From Lysobacteraceae bacterium PS02065 (GTDB lineage Bacteria > Pseudomonadota > Gammaproteobacteria > Xanthomonadales > Rhodanobacteraceae), in the NCBI GenBank assembly GCA_029959555.1, contig JASCPI010000039.1, forward strand, positions 1 through 48,339: 48,339 bases of DNA, given 5' to 3'. Of this stretch, positions 8,763-16,579 are shown in pieces; position 1 is the stretch's first letter, and each line of letters opens with the position of its first letter. The notes under the pieces were generated by a model. It had not been told where the DNA came from and ran no database searches. It saw only the letters and a program-made list of their open reading frames with translations. Made by a program: the position numbers and the translations under genes.

Positions 8763-8880
8763 ATCGATCGGGCCAACCGCGGCTGAATGCGGAGGCACGC
8801 GCGCGTCAACGCCTCGCGCGCCCCCTCGTTGGGGGACATCGTGGCCACGGCCACGTTGCCCATCACGAGAGGACATCGCC

Positions 8881-9192
8881 ATGTTCCGACAGATCGCCCT
8901 TGCCGCCCTGATCGGCCTGCCCCTGGCCGCCGCCGTCCACGTGCCGAGCGCCGAAGCGCACGGCGTGTCGTATGTCTCCGTGCGCGTGGCCCCGCCACCG
9001 CCACGCCATGAGCGCGTGGTCGTGCGCCGCGGCCATGTGTGGGTGCCCGGCCACTGGAACTGGACCGGCCATCGCCACGTCTGGGTTGCCGGCTACAGCA
9101 CGCCGGCACGCCACGGCCAGCACTACCGCGCCGGCTACTGGGAGCGTCGCGGCCCGACCTGGCACTGGCACGCCGGCCGCTGGGGCCGTTGA
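8881..9192 (+). CDS. small exported WxxGxW-repeat protein
   Basis: A 103-residue exported protein of the YXWGXW/WXXGXW repeat class, function unknown. A signal peptide (MFRQIALAALIGLPLAAAVH, cut after SAEA) is followed by a His/Arg/Trp-rich domain with repeated motifs: HVWVPGHWNWTGHRH, WVAGYSTPARHGQHYRAGYW and WHWHAGRWGR. The spacing of Trp and Gly suggests short beta hairpins, and the His/Trp wealth could bind metal or cell-wall polymers, which is inference. AGAGGACATCGCC before the ATG gives a usable ribosome-binding site. Upstream in-frame codons are not part of the protein. Confidence 0.75.
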   Translation: MFRQIALAALIGLPLAAAVHVPSAEAHGVSYVSVRVAPPPPRHERVVVRRGHVWVPGHWNWTGHRHVWVAGYSTPARHGQHYRAGYWERRGPTWHWHAGRWGR

Positions 9193-9201
9193 TCCTTCAT
9201 C

Positions 9202-9226
9202 GCCCGGTGCGCTTCGCGCACCGGGC
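9202..9226 (+). terminator. hairpin after the WxxGxW gene, possible terminator
   Basis: Perfect 10-bp stem GCCCGGTGCG / CGCACCGGGC with a CTTCG loop, starting 10 bp after the stop codon. A proper U-tract is missing, so termination efficiency is uncertain. Confidence 0.5.
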
Positions 9227-9242
9227 TCACGTCGCGATTGCT

Positions 9243-9290
9243 TTCCCTTCTCCCTCCGGGAGAAGGTGGCCCGCAGGGCCGGATGAGGGT
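9243..9290 (+). repeat. 48-bp dispersed palindromic repeat, copy 1
   Basis: This 48-bp segment is identical, in inverted orientation, to 22999-23046. It contains an inner palindrome (CTTCTCCCTCCGGGAGAAG) and a second dyad GGCCCGCAGGGCC, so the element can fold as two adjacent hairpins. Perfect identity at two intergenic sites 13.7 kb apart marks it as a dispersed genome repeat. Confidence 0.85.
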
Positions 9291-9752
9291 CCGGGATCGC
9301 GATGACGATCGGCCGTGGCACGACCCCGCACCATTTCCCCGATCCTTCTCACGGACGGAGGGGACTCGAGCGCTGCACCACCTCGGAAGGACACGTTGAA
9401 TCTGCGATCCCTTCGATACGGACCATCGATGCGCACGGCAGGTTGACCGTCGTGAGCGCCGCGTCGGCACGACATCGGATCGACGCCTGCAGACAACCAC
9501 GCCTTCCCGGTTGCGGCGACATGTAACGGCGAGCATCGGCACCGCACGTGCCCAACGCAGCCCGTCGCGCGCGTCAAGGGGCATGCGGCCCGTTTGTGGC
9601 GATCCGGGGCGGCCATTAGACTACGCGACTCCGTGGCCGGGCCCCGCCCCTTCGTCCCCAGCATCGACACCCGCGACGATCGCGCGATCCCCGCCCTCCC
9701 CCCATGCACACGGACGTCCTGCGTCCGCGACCATCCGCTTCCGGAGCACGCA

Positions 9753-10856
9753 ATGATTTTCGAAACGCTCGCCACGACCGGCCACGAGGAAGTCGTCTTC
9801 TGCCACAACAAGGACGCCGGCCTCAAGGCGATCATCGCGATCCACAACACCGTGCTCGGCCCGTCCCTCGGCGGCCTGCGCATGTGGCCGTACAAGAGCG
9901 AGCAGGAAGCGATCAACGACGTGCTGCGCCTGTCGCGCGGCATGACCTACAAGAACGCGGTCGCCGGACTCAACCTCGGCGGCGGCAAGGCCGTGATCAT
10001 CGCCGATCCGGCCAAGGACAAGTCCGAGGCGCTGTTCCGCGCGTTCGGCCGCTTCGTCAACTCGCTCAACGGTCGCTACATCACCGCCGAGGACGTCGGC
10101 ATCGATGTCAACGACATGGAGTGGGTGTTCCGCGAGACCTCGTTCGTGACGGGCGTGCACCAGGTCCACGGCGGCTCGGGCGACCCGTCGCCGTTCACGG
10201 CCTACGGCACGCTGCAGGGCCTGCAGGCCGCGCTCAACGCCGCCTACGGCGACGAGGACGTCGGCAAGCGCAGCTACGCCGTGCAGGGCGCCGGCCACGT
10301 CGGCATGGAGTTCATCAAGCTGCTGCGCGACCAGGGCGCCAAGGTGTTCGTCACCGACATCAACAAGGAGCTCGTGCAGCGCGCCGTCGACGACTACGGC
10401 TGCACCGCGGTCGGCCTCGACGAGATCTACGACGTCGACGCCGACGTCTACAGCCCTTGCGCGCTCGGCGGCACGGTCAACGAGCAGACGCTGCCGCGCC
10501 TCAAGTGCAAGGTGATCTGCGGCGCTGCGAACAACCAGCTCGCCCACGACGGCATCGGCGACGAGCTGCAGAAGCGCGGCGTGTTCTACGCGCCCGACTA
10601 CGCGGTCAACGCGGGCGGCGTCATGAACATCTCGCTCGAGATCGACGGCTACAACCGCGAGCGCGCGATGCGCATGATGCGCACGATCTACCACAACGTC
10701 TCGCGCATCTTCGAGATCGCCAAGCGGGACGGCATCCCGACCTACAAGGCCGCCGACCGCATGGCCGAAGAGCGCATCTCGACGATCGGCAAGCTGCGCC
10801 TGCCGCATCTCGGCACCGCCGCACCGCACTTCCAGGGCCGCATGCGCGGCCAGTAA
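9753..10856 (+). CDS. leucine dehydrogenase (Glu/Leu/Phe/Val dehydrogenase family)
   Basis: A 367-residue NAD-dependent amino acid dehydrogenase that oxidatively deaminates branched-chain amino acids. The substrate domain carries GPSLGGLRMWPY and the catalytic-lysine segment LNLGGGKAVI. The Rossmann motif GAGHVGMEFIKLL, and the cofactor-pocket segment ICGAANNQLAHDG typical of Leu/Phe dehydrogenases, follow. Length and the start MIFETLATTGHEEVVFCHN fit leucine dehydrogenase better than glutamate dehydrogenase. The open frame extends upstream to 9594, but the ATG at 9753 has a ribosome-binding site and begins the conserved domain. Valine or phenylalanine preference cannot be excluded by eye. 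Confidence 0.9.
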   Translation: MIFETLATTGHEEVVFCHNKDAGLKAIIAIHNTVLGPSLGGLRMWPYKSEQEAINDVLRLSRGMTYKNAVAGLNLGGGKAVIIADPAKDKSEALFRAFGRFVNSLNGRYITAEDVGIDVNDMEWVFRETSFVTGVHQVHGGSGDPSPFTAYGTLQGLQAALNAAYGDEDVGKRSYAVQGAGHVGMEFIKLLRDQGAKVFVTDINKELVQRAVDDYGCTAVGLDEIYDVDADVYSPCALGGTVNEQTLPRLKCKVICGAANNQLAHDGIGDELQKRGVFYAPDYAVNAGGVMNISLEIDGYNRERAMRMMRTIYHNVSRIFEIAKRDGIPTYKAADRMAEERISTIGKLRLPHLGTAAPHFQGRMRGQ

Positions 10857-10868
10857 GCGCTTCGACGC

Positions 10869-10890
10869 GGACCGGGCGCACGCCCGGTCC
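10869..10890 (+). terminator. hairpin after leucine dehydrogenase gene, possible terminator
   Basis: Perfect inverted repeat GGACCGGGCG / CGCCCGGTCC with a very short loop, 12 bp after the stop codon. No U-tract follows, so this is a candidate only. Confidence 0.45.
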
Positions 10891-10977
10891 CGTCCTCGCG
10901 GGGCCTGCGATCGCGAGCCCCGCGTGCGTGCCGATCCGGCACGCGTGTCCTTCGCGGCGGCACGAGGCCGCCTTCCC

Positions 10978-11406
10978 TCACTCGGCGACGACGAGCTTCA
11001 CGTCGATGTTGCCGCGCGTCGCGTTCGAGTACGGGCACACGATGTGGGCCTGGTCGACGAGCTCGCGCACCGTGTCGGCCGGCACGCCCGGCACGTGGAC
11101 CGTCAGCTCGGCCTCGATACCGAAGCCGGTCGGGATCGCGCCGATGCCGACCTTGCCGGTCACCGTCGTGTCGGCCGGCAGCGCGACCTTGGCCTTGCCC
11201 GCGACGAACTTGAGCGCGCCGAGGAAGCACGCCGAGTAACCGGCCGCGAACAGCTGCTCGGGATTGGTGCCCGGGCCGCCGCCACCGCCGAGCTCGCGCG
11301 GCGTCGACAGCGTCACGTCGAGCACGCCGTCCGACGAGCGCGCCTTGCCTTCACGGCCGCCCGTGGCGGTCGCGGTCGCGGTGTAGAGCACTTTTTCGAT
11401 CGACAT
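10978..11406 (-). CDS. ohr: organic hydroperoxide resistance protein Ohr
   Basis: A 142-residue thiol peroxidase of the OsmC/Ohr family that reduces organic and fatty-acid hydroperoxides. Both catalytic cysteines are in place: C60 in AAGYSACFLGAL and C124 in HIVCPYSNATRGNI, the pattern that separates Ohr from OsmC. The start MSIEKVLYTATATATGGREG is typical. Most ohr genes are controlled by the MarR-type regulator OhrR; here the divergent neighbour is an AraC-family regulator and no ohrR is visible in the window. Confidence 0.95.
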   Translation of the reverse strand: MSIEKVLYTATATATGGREGKARSSDGVLDVTLSTPRELGGGGGPGTNPEQLFAAGYSACFLGALKFVAGKAKVALPADTTVTGKVGIGAIPTGFGIEAELTVHVPGVPADTVRELVDQAHIVCPYSNATRGNIDVKLVVAE

Positions 11407-11517
11407 CGTGGTTCTCCTTGGGGTTCGGCGAATCGCCGTGGCGAGACGTACTGTGCGCGCGCCGATGGCACGCCAGGTGGCCTATGATCCACGAAACTTG
11501 ATCGCGAGTATCGAAAC

Positions 11518-12339
11518 GTGGCCGATCGCCTCGAAACCCTGCTCGACCGCTTCTCGGTCAGCGCGCGCCTGTTCCACAGCGGTGCGCTGTGCGGGCTCAA
11601 CGAGATCGGTGGCGACGGCGACGTCGGCCAGCTCCACCTCGTGCGCCGCGGTCCGATCGAGGTCACGCACGCGGGCGAGACCGTGCACCTCGACGAACCG
11701 ACCGTGCTGCTCTACCCGCGCCCGCTCGCGCACCGCTTCGTCACCGACGCCGCACGTGGCGCCGACATGGCCTGCGCGAACCTGCGCTTCGATGGCGGCG
11801 CCGCGAACCCGATCGCCGCCGCGCTGCCACCGTTCGTGCGCGTGCCACTCGCGGCGATCGACGGTGCCCGCGACGTGCTCGAACTGCTGTTCGACGAAGC
11901 GTTCGCCGAGCGCTGCGGACGCCTCGCCCTCGTCGACCGCCTGTTCGAGGTCGTGCTGATCCAGATCCTGCGCCATCTCATGGAATCGGGCCGCCTGCGC
12001 GGCGGCATGCTCGCCGGACTCGGCCACGCACGCCTGCGCCACGCGCTCGTCGCGATGCACGACGAACCCGCGCGCGACTGGTCGCTCGATACGCTCGCCG
12101 CCGCGGCCGGCATGTCGCGCAGTGCCTTCGCGCACGCGTTCCGCGAAACCGTCGGCGACACGCCGGGCGGCTACCTGCAGGGCTGGCGCATCAACCTCGC
12201 GCAGCAGGCGCTGCGCCGCGGCCGCCCGCTCAAGGTGATCGCGACCGACGTCGGCTACGGCAGCGAAGCCGCGCTGTCGCGCGCGTTCAAGGCCCAGTGC
12301 GGGATGTCGCCGCGCGCCTGGCGCACGGCGAATGCATGA
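11518..12339 (+). CDS. AraC-family transcriptional regulator with cupin sensor
   Basis: A 273-residue regulator starting with GTG. The N-terminal half (about 1-170) is a cupin_6/AraC-binding sensor domain (GQLHLVRRGPIEV, LLYPRPLAHRF). The C-terminal 100 residues contain two helix-turn-helices: DWSLDTLAAAAGMSRSAFAH and KVIATDVGYGSEAALSRAF. The family typically responds to small electrophiles or metabolites. It is divergent from ohr with about 110 bp between the starts, so it may control ohr or itself; this is inference from position only. The ATG-rich frames on the opposite strand are shadows. Confidence 0.88.
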   Translation: MADRLETLLDRFSVSARLFHSGALCGLNEIGGDGDVGQLHLVRRGPIEVTHAGETVHLDEPTVLLYPRPLAHRFVTDAARGADMACANLRFDGGAANPIAAALPPFVRVPLAAIDGARDVLELLFDEAFAERCGRLALVDRLFEVVLIQILRHLMESGRLRGGMLAGLGHARLRHALVAMHDEPARDWSLDTLAAAAGMSRSAFAHAFRETVGDTPGGYLQGWRINLAQQALRRGRPLKVIATDVGYGSEAALSRAFKAQCGMSPRAWRTANA

Positions 12340-12351
12340 TGCGCTCGGAGT

Positions 12352-13425
12352 TCAGCCCAGCGCGCGGTTGAGCACGTAGCCGCCGACGGCGAGCCAAGCG
12401 AACAGCATCGCCGCGAGCATCAGAGGGCGCGTGCCGGCCGCACGCAGCGCCGACAGGCGCGTGCGCATGCCCAGCGCGGCCATCGCCATCGCGAGCAGCA
12501 CCGCGTCGACGCGCTCGATCGCCTGCACGGTCGCGGCCGGCATCGGCACCAGCGAATGCAGTGCGACGACCGCGATGAACAGCACCGCGAACCACGGCAC
12601 CGCGACGCCGCGCGTGGCCGACGTGGACGCTTCGCCGCCGCGCGCCCACCACAGGCCGAGCACGACGAGGAACGGCGCGAGCATCATCACGCGCAGCATC
12701 TTGGCGATCACCGCGGCGCGCGCGGCCTCGTCACCGGCCGCACCGCCCGCGACGACGACCTGCGCGACCTCGTGCACGGTCGAGCCGACGTAGACGCCGT
12801 AGACGTGCGCCTCCATGCCGAGGTGCGGGTACAGCCACGGGTAGACGATCATGCCGAGCGTGCCGAACACGACCACGGTCGCGATCGCGACGCCGACCTT
12901 GTACGCCGGCGCCTTGATGACCGATTCCGTCGCGAGCACGGCCGCCGCGCCGCAGATCGCACTGCCCGCGCCGACCAGCACGGCCGTCTCGCGATCGAGC
13001 TTGAGCACGCGTGTGCCGATCGCGACCGCCGCGCAGAACGTGCCCGCGACGACGACGAGGTCGATCGCAAAACCATTCCAGCCGACCGCGGCGAGGTCCT
13101 GGAACGTGAGGCGGAAACCGTAGAGCACGATGCCGGCGCGCAGCAGCATGCCTTTCGAGAACTCGATGCCCGCATCGACCGGCAGGTGGCGCGCGACGCG
13201 CGGCAGCACGGTGTTGCCGAGCAGCGCACCGATCAGGATCGCGAGCGTGAGCGGGCTCAGGCCGAGCGCAGCGATCGCCGGCCGCGACCCGAGCAGCACC
13301 GCGATCGCGGCGACGGCGCCGACGAGCAGCAGGCCCGGCGCACGCCCGCGCGCGTTGCGCACCAGCCGTGCGGCGAACGAATCCCCGACGGAAGACGATG
13401 AAGGCAGCGTGGCGGACGTGGACAT
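12352..13425 (-). CDS. YeiH/PSE-family putative sulfate exporter
   Basis: A 357-residue polytopic inner-membrane protein of the conserved hypothetical YeiH family (putative sulfate exporters). About ten hydrophobic helices alternate with short loops. Family landmarks include LTLAILIGALLGNTVLP, GIEFSKGMLLRAGIVLYGFR, the VGAGSAICGAAAV re-entrant-like segment, and GSTVHEVAQVV. The start at 13425 (MSTSATLPSSS) precedes the first membrane segment sensibly; 30 more open codons upstream are Pro/Thr-rich and not conserved. The divergent LysR gene mirrors the E. coli yeiH-yeiE arrangement. Confidence 0.9.
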   Translation of the reverse strand: MSTSATLPSSSSVGDSFAARLVRNARGRAPGLLLVGAVAAIAVLLGSRPAIAALGLSPLTLAILIGALLGNTVLPRVARHLPVDAGIEFSKGMLLRAGIVLYGFRLTFQDLAAVGWNGFAIDLVVVAGTFCAAVAIGTRVLKLDRETAVLVGAGSAICGAAAVLATESVIKAPAYKVGVAIATVVVFGTLGMIVYPWLYPHLGMEAHVYGVYVGSTVHEVAQVVVAGGAAGDEAARAAVIAKMLRVMMLAPFLVVLGLWWARGGEASTSATRGVAVPWFAVLFIAVVALHSLVPMPAATVQAIERVDAVLLAMAMAALGMRTRLSALRAAGTRPLMLAAMLFAWLAVGGYVLNRALG

Positions 13426-13607
13426 GAGGGCGGTTCGATGCGGTGTCGTCGCGCGCGTCGTGGACGATGCTGGTAGCGGCGCGGGCGATGTTCCGGCCGG
13501 CGCGCCCGCAGGCATAGAACCCGCGGCGACGGCGCGTGGCCGAGGGTCGGGCGCGGATGCTGCGCGCGACCATCGTCCGTTTCCATCGACACTTCATGCG
13601 CATATCA

Positions 13608-13622
13608 TTCGATCCTATCGAA
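13608..13622. promoter_or_regulatory. candidate LysR-type box between exporter and regulator
   Basis: TTCGAT-CCT-ATCGAA is a perfect 6-bp inverted repeat with a 3-nt spacer, 22 bp before the LysR start codon and in the shared divergent region. LysR-type regulators usually bind such interrupted dyads near their own promoter. Confidence 0.5.
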
Positions 13623-13644
13623 CGATCGAGAATGGGAGCCCGCC

Positions 13645-14562
13645 ATGACGCTCGACCAGCTGCGCGTGTTCGTCGCCGTGGCACGTCGCGAGCACGTCAC
13701 GCGCGCCGCCGAGGCGCTGCACATGACGCCGTCCGCGGTCAGCGCGGCGATCGCGACGCTCGAGGCACGCCACGGCGTGGCCTTGTTCGACCGCGTCGGC
13801 CGCGCGATCGTGCTCAATCCGAACGGGCGCGCCTTCCTCGCCCATGCCGAGGCCGTGCTCGGCGAGGTGCGCACGGCCGAGACCGCACTCACCGACCTCG
13901 GCGACCTGCGCCGCGGTGACCTTACGATCATGGCCAGCCAGACCGTCGGCAGCTACTGGCTGCCGCCTCGCCTGCTGCGCTACCACGAGACCTACCCGGG
14001 CATGCGCCTGCATGTGGCGATCGGCAACACCGAGGCGGTCGCCCACGCGGTCGAGGAAGGCCGCGTCGAACTCGGCCTCGTCGAAGGCAGCGTCGATCAC
14101 GCCGCGCTCGTCCCGCGCGTCGTCGCGACCGACGACATGGTCGTCGTCGTCGCGCCCGAACATCCATGGGCGACACGGCGTTCGGTCGCGCGCCGCGCCT
14201 TCACGCAGACGCCGTGGCTGCTGCGCGAACGCGGCTCGGGCACGCGCGAGGCATTCGAGCGCGCGATGCACGACGCCGGTATCGCGATCGACGCGCTCGA
14301 CGTGCCGCTCGTGCTGCCCGGCAACGAGGCCATCCTGAGCGCGGTCGCCGCAGGCCGCGGTGCGACGCTGGCGTCACGCCACGTCGCCTCGCCGTGGCTG
14401 CGCGCGGGCCTGCTGCGCGAGGTCGCGACGCCACCCGTGACGCGCCCGTTCTCGCTGCTGCGCCACGCCGAGCGCTACCGCAGCAAGGCCGCCGACGCGT
14501 TCGAGGCGATGATCACGGCCTCGAACGCGCCGGCGACGATCCGCACGAACCTCAGGCGTTGA
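13645..14562 (+). CDS. LysR-family regulator, YeiE-like
   Basis: A 305-residue LysR-type regulator. The winged helix-turn-helix is at residues 1-60 (MTLDQLRVFVAVARREHVTR, AAEALHMTPSAVSAAIATLE), followed by a periplasmic-binding-protein-like effector domain (about 90-295, with DLRRGDLTIMASQTVGSYWLP). GGGAGCC before the ATG is a fair ribosome-binding site. It is divergent from the YeiH-type exporter, matching the E. coli yeiE-yeiH pair, so that exporter is the likely target. Confidence 0.9.
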   Translation: MTLDQLRVFVAVARREHVTRAAEALHMTPSAVSAAIATLEARHGVALFDRVGRAIVLNPNGRAFLAHAEAVLGEVRTAETALTDLGDLRRGDLTIMASQTVGSYWLPPRLLRYHETYPGMRLHVAIGNTEAVAHAVEEGRVELGLVEGSVDHAALVPRVVATDDMVVVVAPEHPWATRRSVARRAFTQTPWLLRERGSGTREAFERAMHDAGIAIDALDVPLVLPGNEAILSAVAAGRGATLASRHVASPWLRAGLLREVATPPVTRPFSLLRHAERYRSKAADAFEAMITASNAPATIRTNLRR

Positions 14563-15307
14563 ACGCCTCGGTCGCCGCACCGCGCAGGAACGCCATCGCG
14601 GCGAGCCACGGCCGCGGACCATGGCTCACGCGCGCCACGCCGAGTGTCGCGAGCGTCGACGCCGGCGGCACCGTCGCGCCGGCCATGATGTTGACCGGCA
14701 GCGGCGAAGCGTCGACGACCTTGCGGATCAGCGCCTCGTCGGCGAGCCCCGGCACGAAGATGCCGTCGGCACCGGCCTCGGCATAAGCCACGAGCCGCGC
14801 GATCGCCTCGTCGACGCGCGCGGCATGCTCGGCTGCGGGCGTCTGCAGGAACACGTCCGTACGCGCGTTGAGGAAGAAGTCCTTCGCGGCGCCACGCGCG
14901 GCGCGCAGGCGCTCGACCTGTTCGCCGACATCGCGCAGGCGCTTCTGGCCGGGCACGCCGTCCTCGAGGTTGCAGCCGATCACGCCGGTCGCCGCGAGCG
15001 CGGCGATCGAGTCTGCGACACCGGCCGCGCCGTCGGCGTAGCCGGCCTCGAAGTCGACGCTGACCGGCAACGCCACGCTGCGCACGATCGCGCGCGCCTG
15101 CTCGAGCACGAACGCGAGGCCGATGCGCTCGCCGTCCTCGAAACCTTGCGCGGCCGCCATCGACCAGCTGCCCGTCGCGATCGCCTTGGCGCCGGACTCG
15201 GCGATCGCCTTCGCGCTGCCGGCATCCCAGGCGTTGAACAGGATCAGCGGGCGCCCGCGGACATGCAGGTCGCGGAACGTGCGGGCGTGGTCGTTCGTCG
15301 TGCTCAT
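14552..15307 (-). CDS. isocitrate lyase/PEP mutase family protein
   Basis: A 251-residue TIM-barrel enzyme of the PEP mutase/ICL superfamily. Metal and substrate residues are visible in LILFNAWDAGSAK, SVDFEAGYADG, GCNLEDGVPGQKRL, FLNARTDVF and ADGIFVPGL. The KKCGH catalytic loop of true isocitrate lyases is absent and the protein is much shorter, so it probably cleaves or rearranges another alpha-keto or phosphonate compound. The start at 15307 begins the conserved domain; 80 more open codons upstream run through the operator region and are not used. Divergent from an MmyB-like regulator that probably controls it; the 3' end overlaps the LysR gene by 11 bp. Confidence 0.88.
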   Translation of the reverse strand: MSTTNDHARTFRDLHVRGRPLILFNAWDAGSAKAIAESGAKAIATGSWSMAAAQGFEDGERIGLAFVLEQARAIVRSVALPVSVDFEAGYADGAAGVADSIAALAATGVIGCNLEDGVPGQKRLRDVGEQVERLRAARGAAKDFFLNARTDVFLQTPAAEHAARVDEAIARLVAYAEAGADGIFVPGLADEALIRKVVDASPLPVNIMAGATVPPASTLATLGVARVSHGPRPWLAAMAFLRGAATEAFNA

Positions 15308-15392
15308 CGCGTGAACCTCGTGTGGTCGATGGGAGGGGCCGGTCGCTGCGGCCCGTGGAACGGCATCCTCGCCGCGATGCGGGTCCAAGGGA

Positions 15393-15432
15393 ATGACGTG
15401 CGGGGTCATCGGATCATGACCTCGCACGTCAT
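15393..15432. promoter_or_regulatory. double palindromic operator in divergent regulator region
   Basis: Two sites of the form ATGAC-N7-GTCAT lie at 15393-15409 and 15416-15432, centres 23 bp apart (about two helical turns). The two 17-bp sites are also inverted repeats of each other with one mismatch, giving a nested dyad. The position, between the PEP-mutase family gene and the MmyB-like regulator, 34 bp upstream of the latter's ATG, fits autoregulation by that regulator. Confidence 0.7.
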
Positions 15433-15465
15433 CGTTCCGATGCGGCACGCCCCTAGAATGCGCGC

Positions 15466-16329
15466 ATGAACACCTCGCCCCGAGCCCTTCCGCGTGATCC
15501 CGCGACGCGCGACCTCGGCGTGCTGCTGCGCGAATGGCGCGGTGCACGCCGCCTGAGCCAGTCCGATCTCGCCGCCGATGCCGACCTCTCGAACCGCCAC
15601 CTGAGCTTCATCGAGACCGGACGCTCGCGGCCGAGCCGCGACGTCGTCGAGCGGCTCGCCGACGCGCTGGATCTCCCGCTTCGCGATCGCAACGGCCTGC
15701 TGCTCGCGGCCGGCTACGCGCCGGCGTATCGCGAAACCTCGCTGGACGAACCCGAGTTCGCGCGCATACGCCGCGCGATCGACTTCATCCTCGCCCAGCA
15801 GGAGCCCTACCCCGCGTTCGTGCTCGACCGCTGCTGGAACATCCTCGCCGCGAATGCAGCCGCGCTGCGCGTGACCGGCGCGGCGATGGGCGGGCCGAGC
15901 CGCCACGCCAACATGATCCGCCAGTTCTTCGATCCCGACGACGTGCGCCGCGTGGTCGACAACTGGGAAGAGATCGCCGGCGCGCTGCTGCGCCACCTGC
16001 AGGAACGCGTCGCGACGGTGCCGACCGACCACGCCGCCAAGGCCTTGCTCGACGACGTGCTGCGCTATCCCGGGATCCCCGCGCACTGGCGCCGTCGCGA
16101 CGTCGCCACCGCGCCACGCCCGGTGATGTCGACCGTGCTGCGCCACGAGGGCGGTCTGCTGAGCTTCTTCTCGACGATCACGACCTTCGGCACGCCGCGC
16201 GACATCACCCTCGATGAACTGCACATCGAGTGCTGCTTCCCTCTCGATCGCGAAACCGAACTCGTCTGCGCGGCCCTCGCGCGTGCGGAGGGTCTGGATG
16301 TCGCCCACACTCCCCGCGTGACCCCGTAG
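15466..16329 (+). CDS. MmyB-like helix-turn-helix transcriptional regulator
   Basis: A 287-residue regulator. The XRE-type helix-turn-helix spans about residues 17-75 (LGVLLREWRGARRLSQSDLA, ADLSNRHLSFIETGRSRPSR). A PAS-like MmyB ligand-binding domain (about 105-275, YPAFVLDRCWNILAANAAA) follows, a pocket reported to bind fatty acids in relatives. Opposite orientation to the PEP-mutase family gene and the strong double operator between them suggest local control of that gene. The start at 15466 gives the expected domain spacing. Confidence 0.9.
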   Translation: MNTSPRALPRDPATRDLGVLLREWRGARRLSQSDLAADADLSNRHLSFIETGRSRPSRDVVERLADALDLPLRDRNGLLLAAGYAPAYRETSLDEPEFARIRRAIDFILAQQEPYPAFVLDRCWNILAANAAALRVTGAAMGGPSRHANMIRQFFDPDDVRRVVDNWEEIAGALLRHLQERVATVPTDHAAKALLDDVLRYPGIPAHWRRRDVATAPRPVMSTVLRHEGGLLSFFSTITTFGTPRDITLDELHIECCFPLDRETELVCAALARAEGLDVAHTPRVTP

Positions 16330-16420
16330 AACGTCACCGGACGCCCCCTCGCGCGCCGTCTCCGGCGTGGAGCTGCGCGCCGGCTCCAACGCGACGCATG
16401 CCGGTGATCAACACGCGTGC

Positions 16421-16438
16421 TGTAGGACATGTCCTACA
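16421..16438. promoter_or_regulatory. 18-bp perfect palindrome, possible operator
   Basis: TGTAGGACATGTCCTACA is an uninterrupted 18-bp palindrome about 90 bp after the MmyB-like gene and about 140 bp before the next ATG (16580). It is not followed by a U-tract and has no loop, so it looks like a protein-binding site rather than a terminator. The protein that would bind it is unknown. Confidence 0.55.
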
Positions 16439-16579
16439 CCGTCAGGCATCCCGTTCGCACACCACGACATCCGCAATGCGCACGCCGCGCTTGCGTGGCG
16501 CTGCTAGGTTGCGAGGTGCGCGGAAGAACCTTCCGCCACGTCCCACTTCTCGCGTCACCTCCGCAACCAGGGAGCCATC

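Larger units (their letters stand above)
9193..9752. other. 560-bp intergenic region
   Basis: Contains a hairpin at 9202-9226 and one half of a 48-bp repeat at 9243-9290, both listed separately. Between 9291 and 9752 I see no convincing gene: the open frames there are short, lack ribosome-binding sites and resemble no family I know. The last ~30 bp hold the leucine dehydrogenase ribosome-binding site (CCGGAG, 8 bp before the ATG). Confidence 0.6.

Noticed and set aside
9302..9526. Short plus-strand ORF after the WxxGxW gene
   Set aside because: Begins inside the repeat-flanking region, no ribosome-binding site and no family resemblance.
14552..15307. True isocitrate lyase
   Set aside because: Far too short and lacks the KKCGH catalytic loop; only the superfamily fold is supported.
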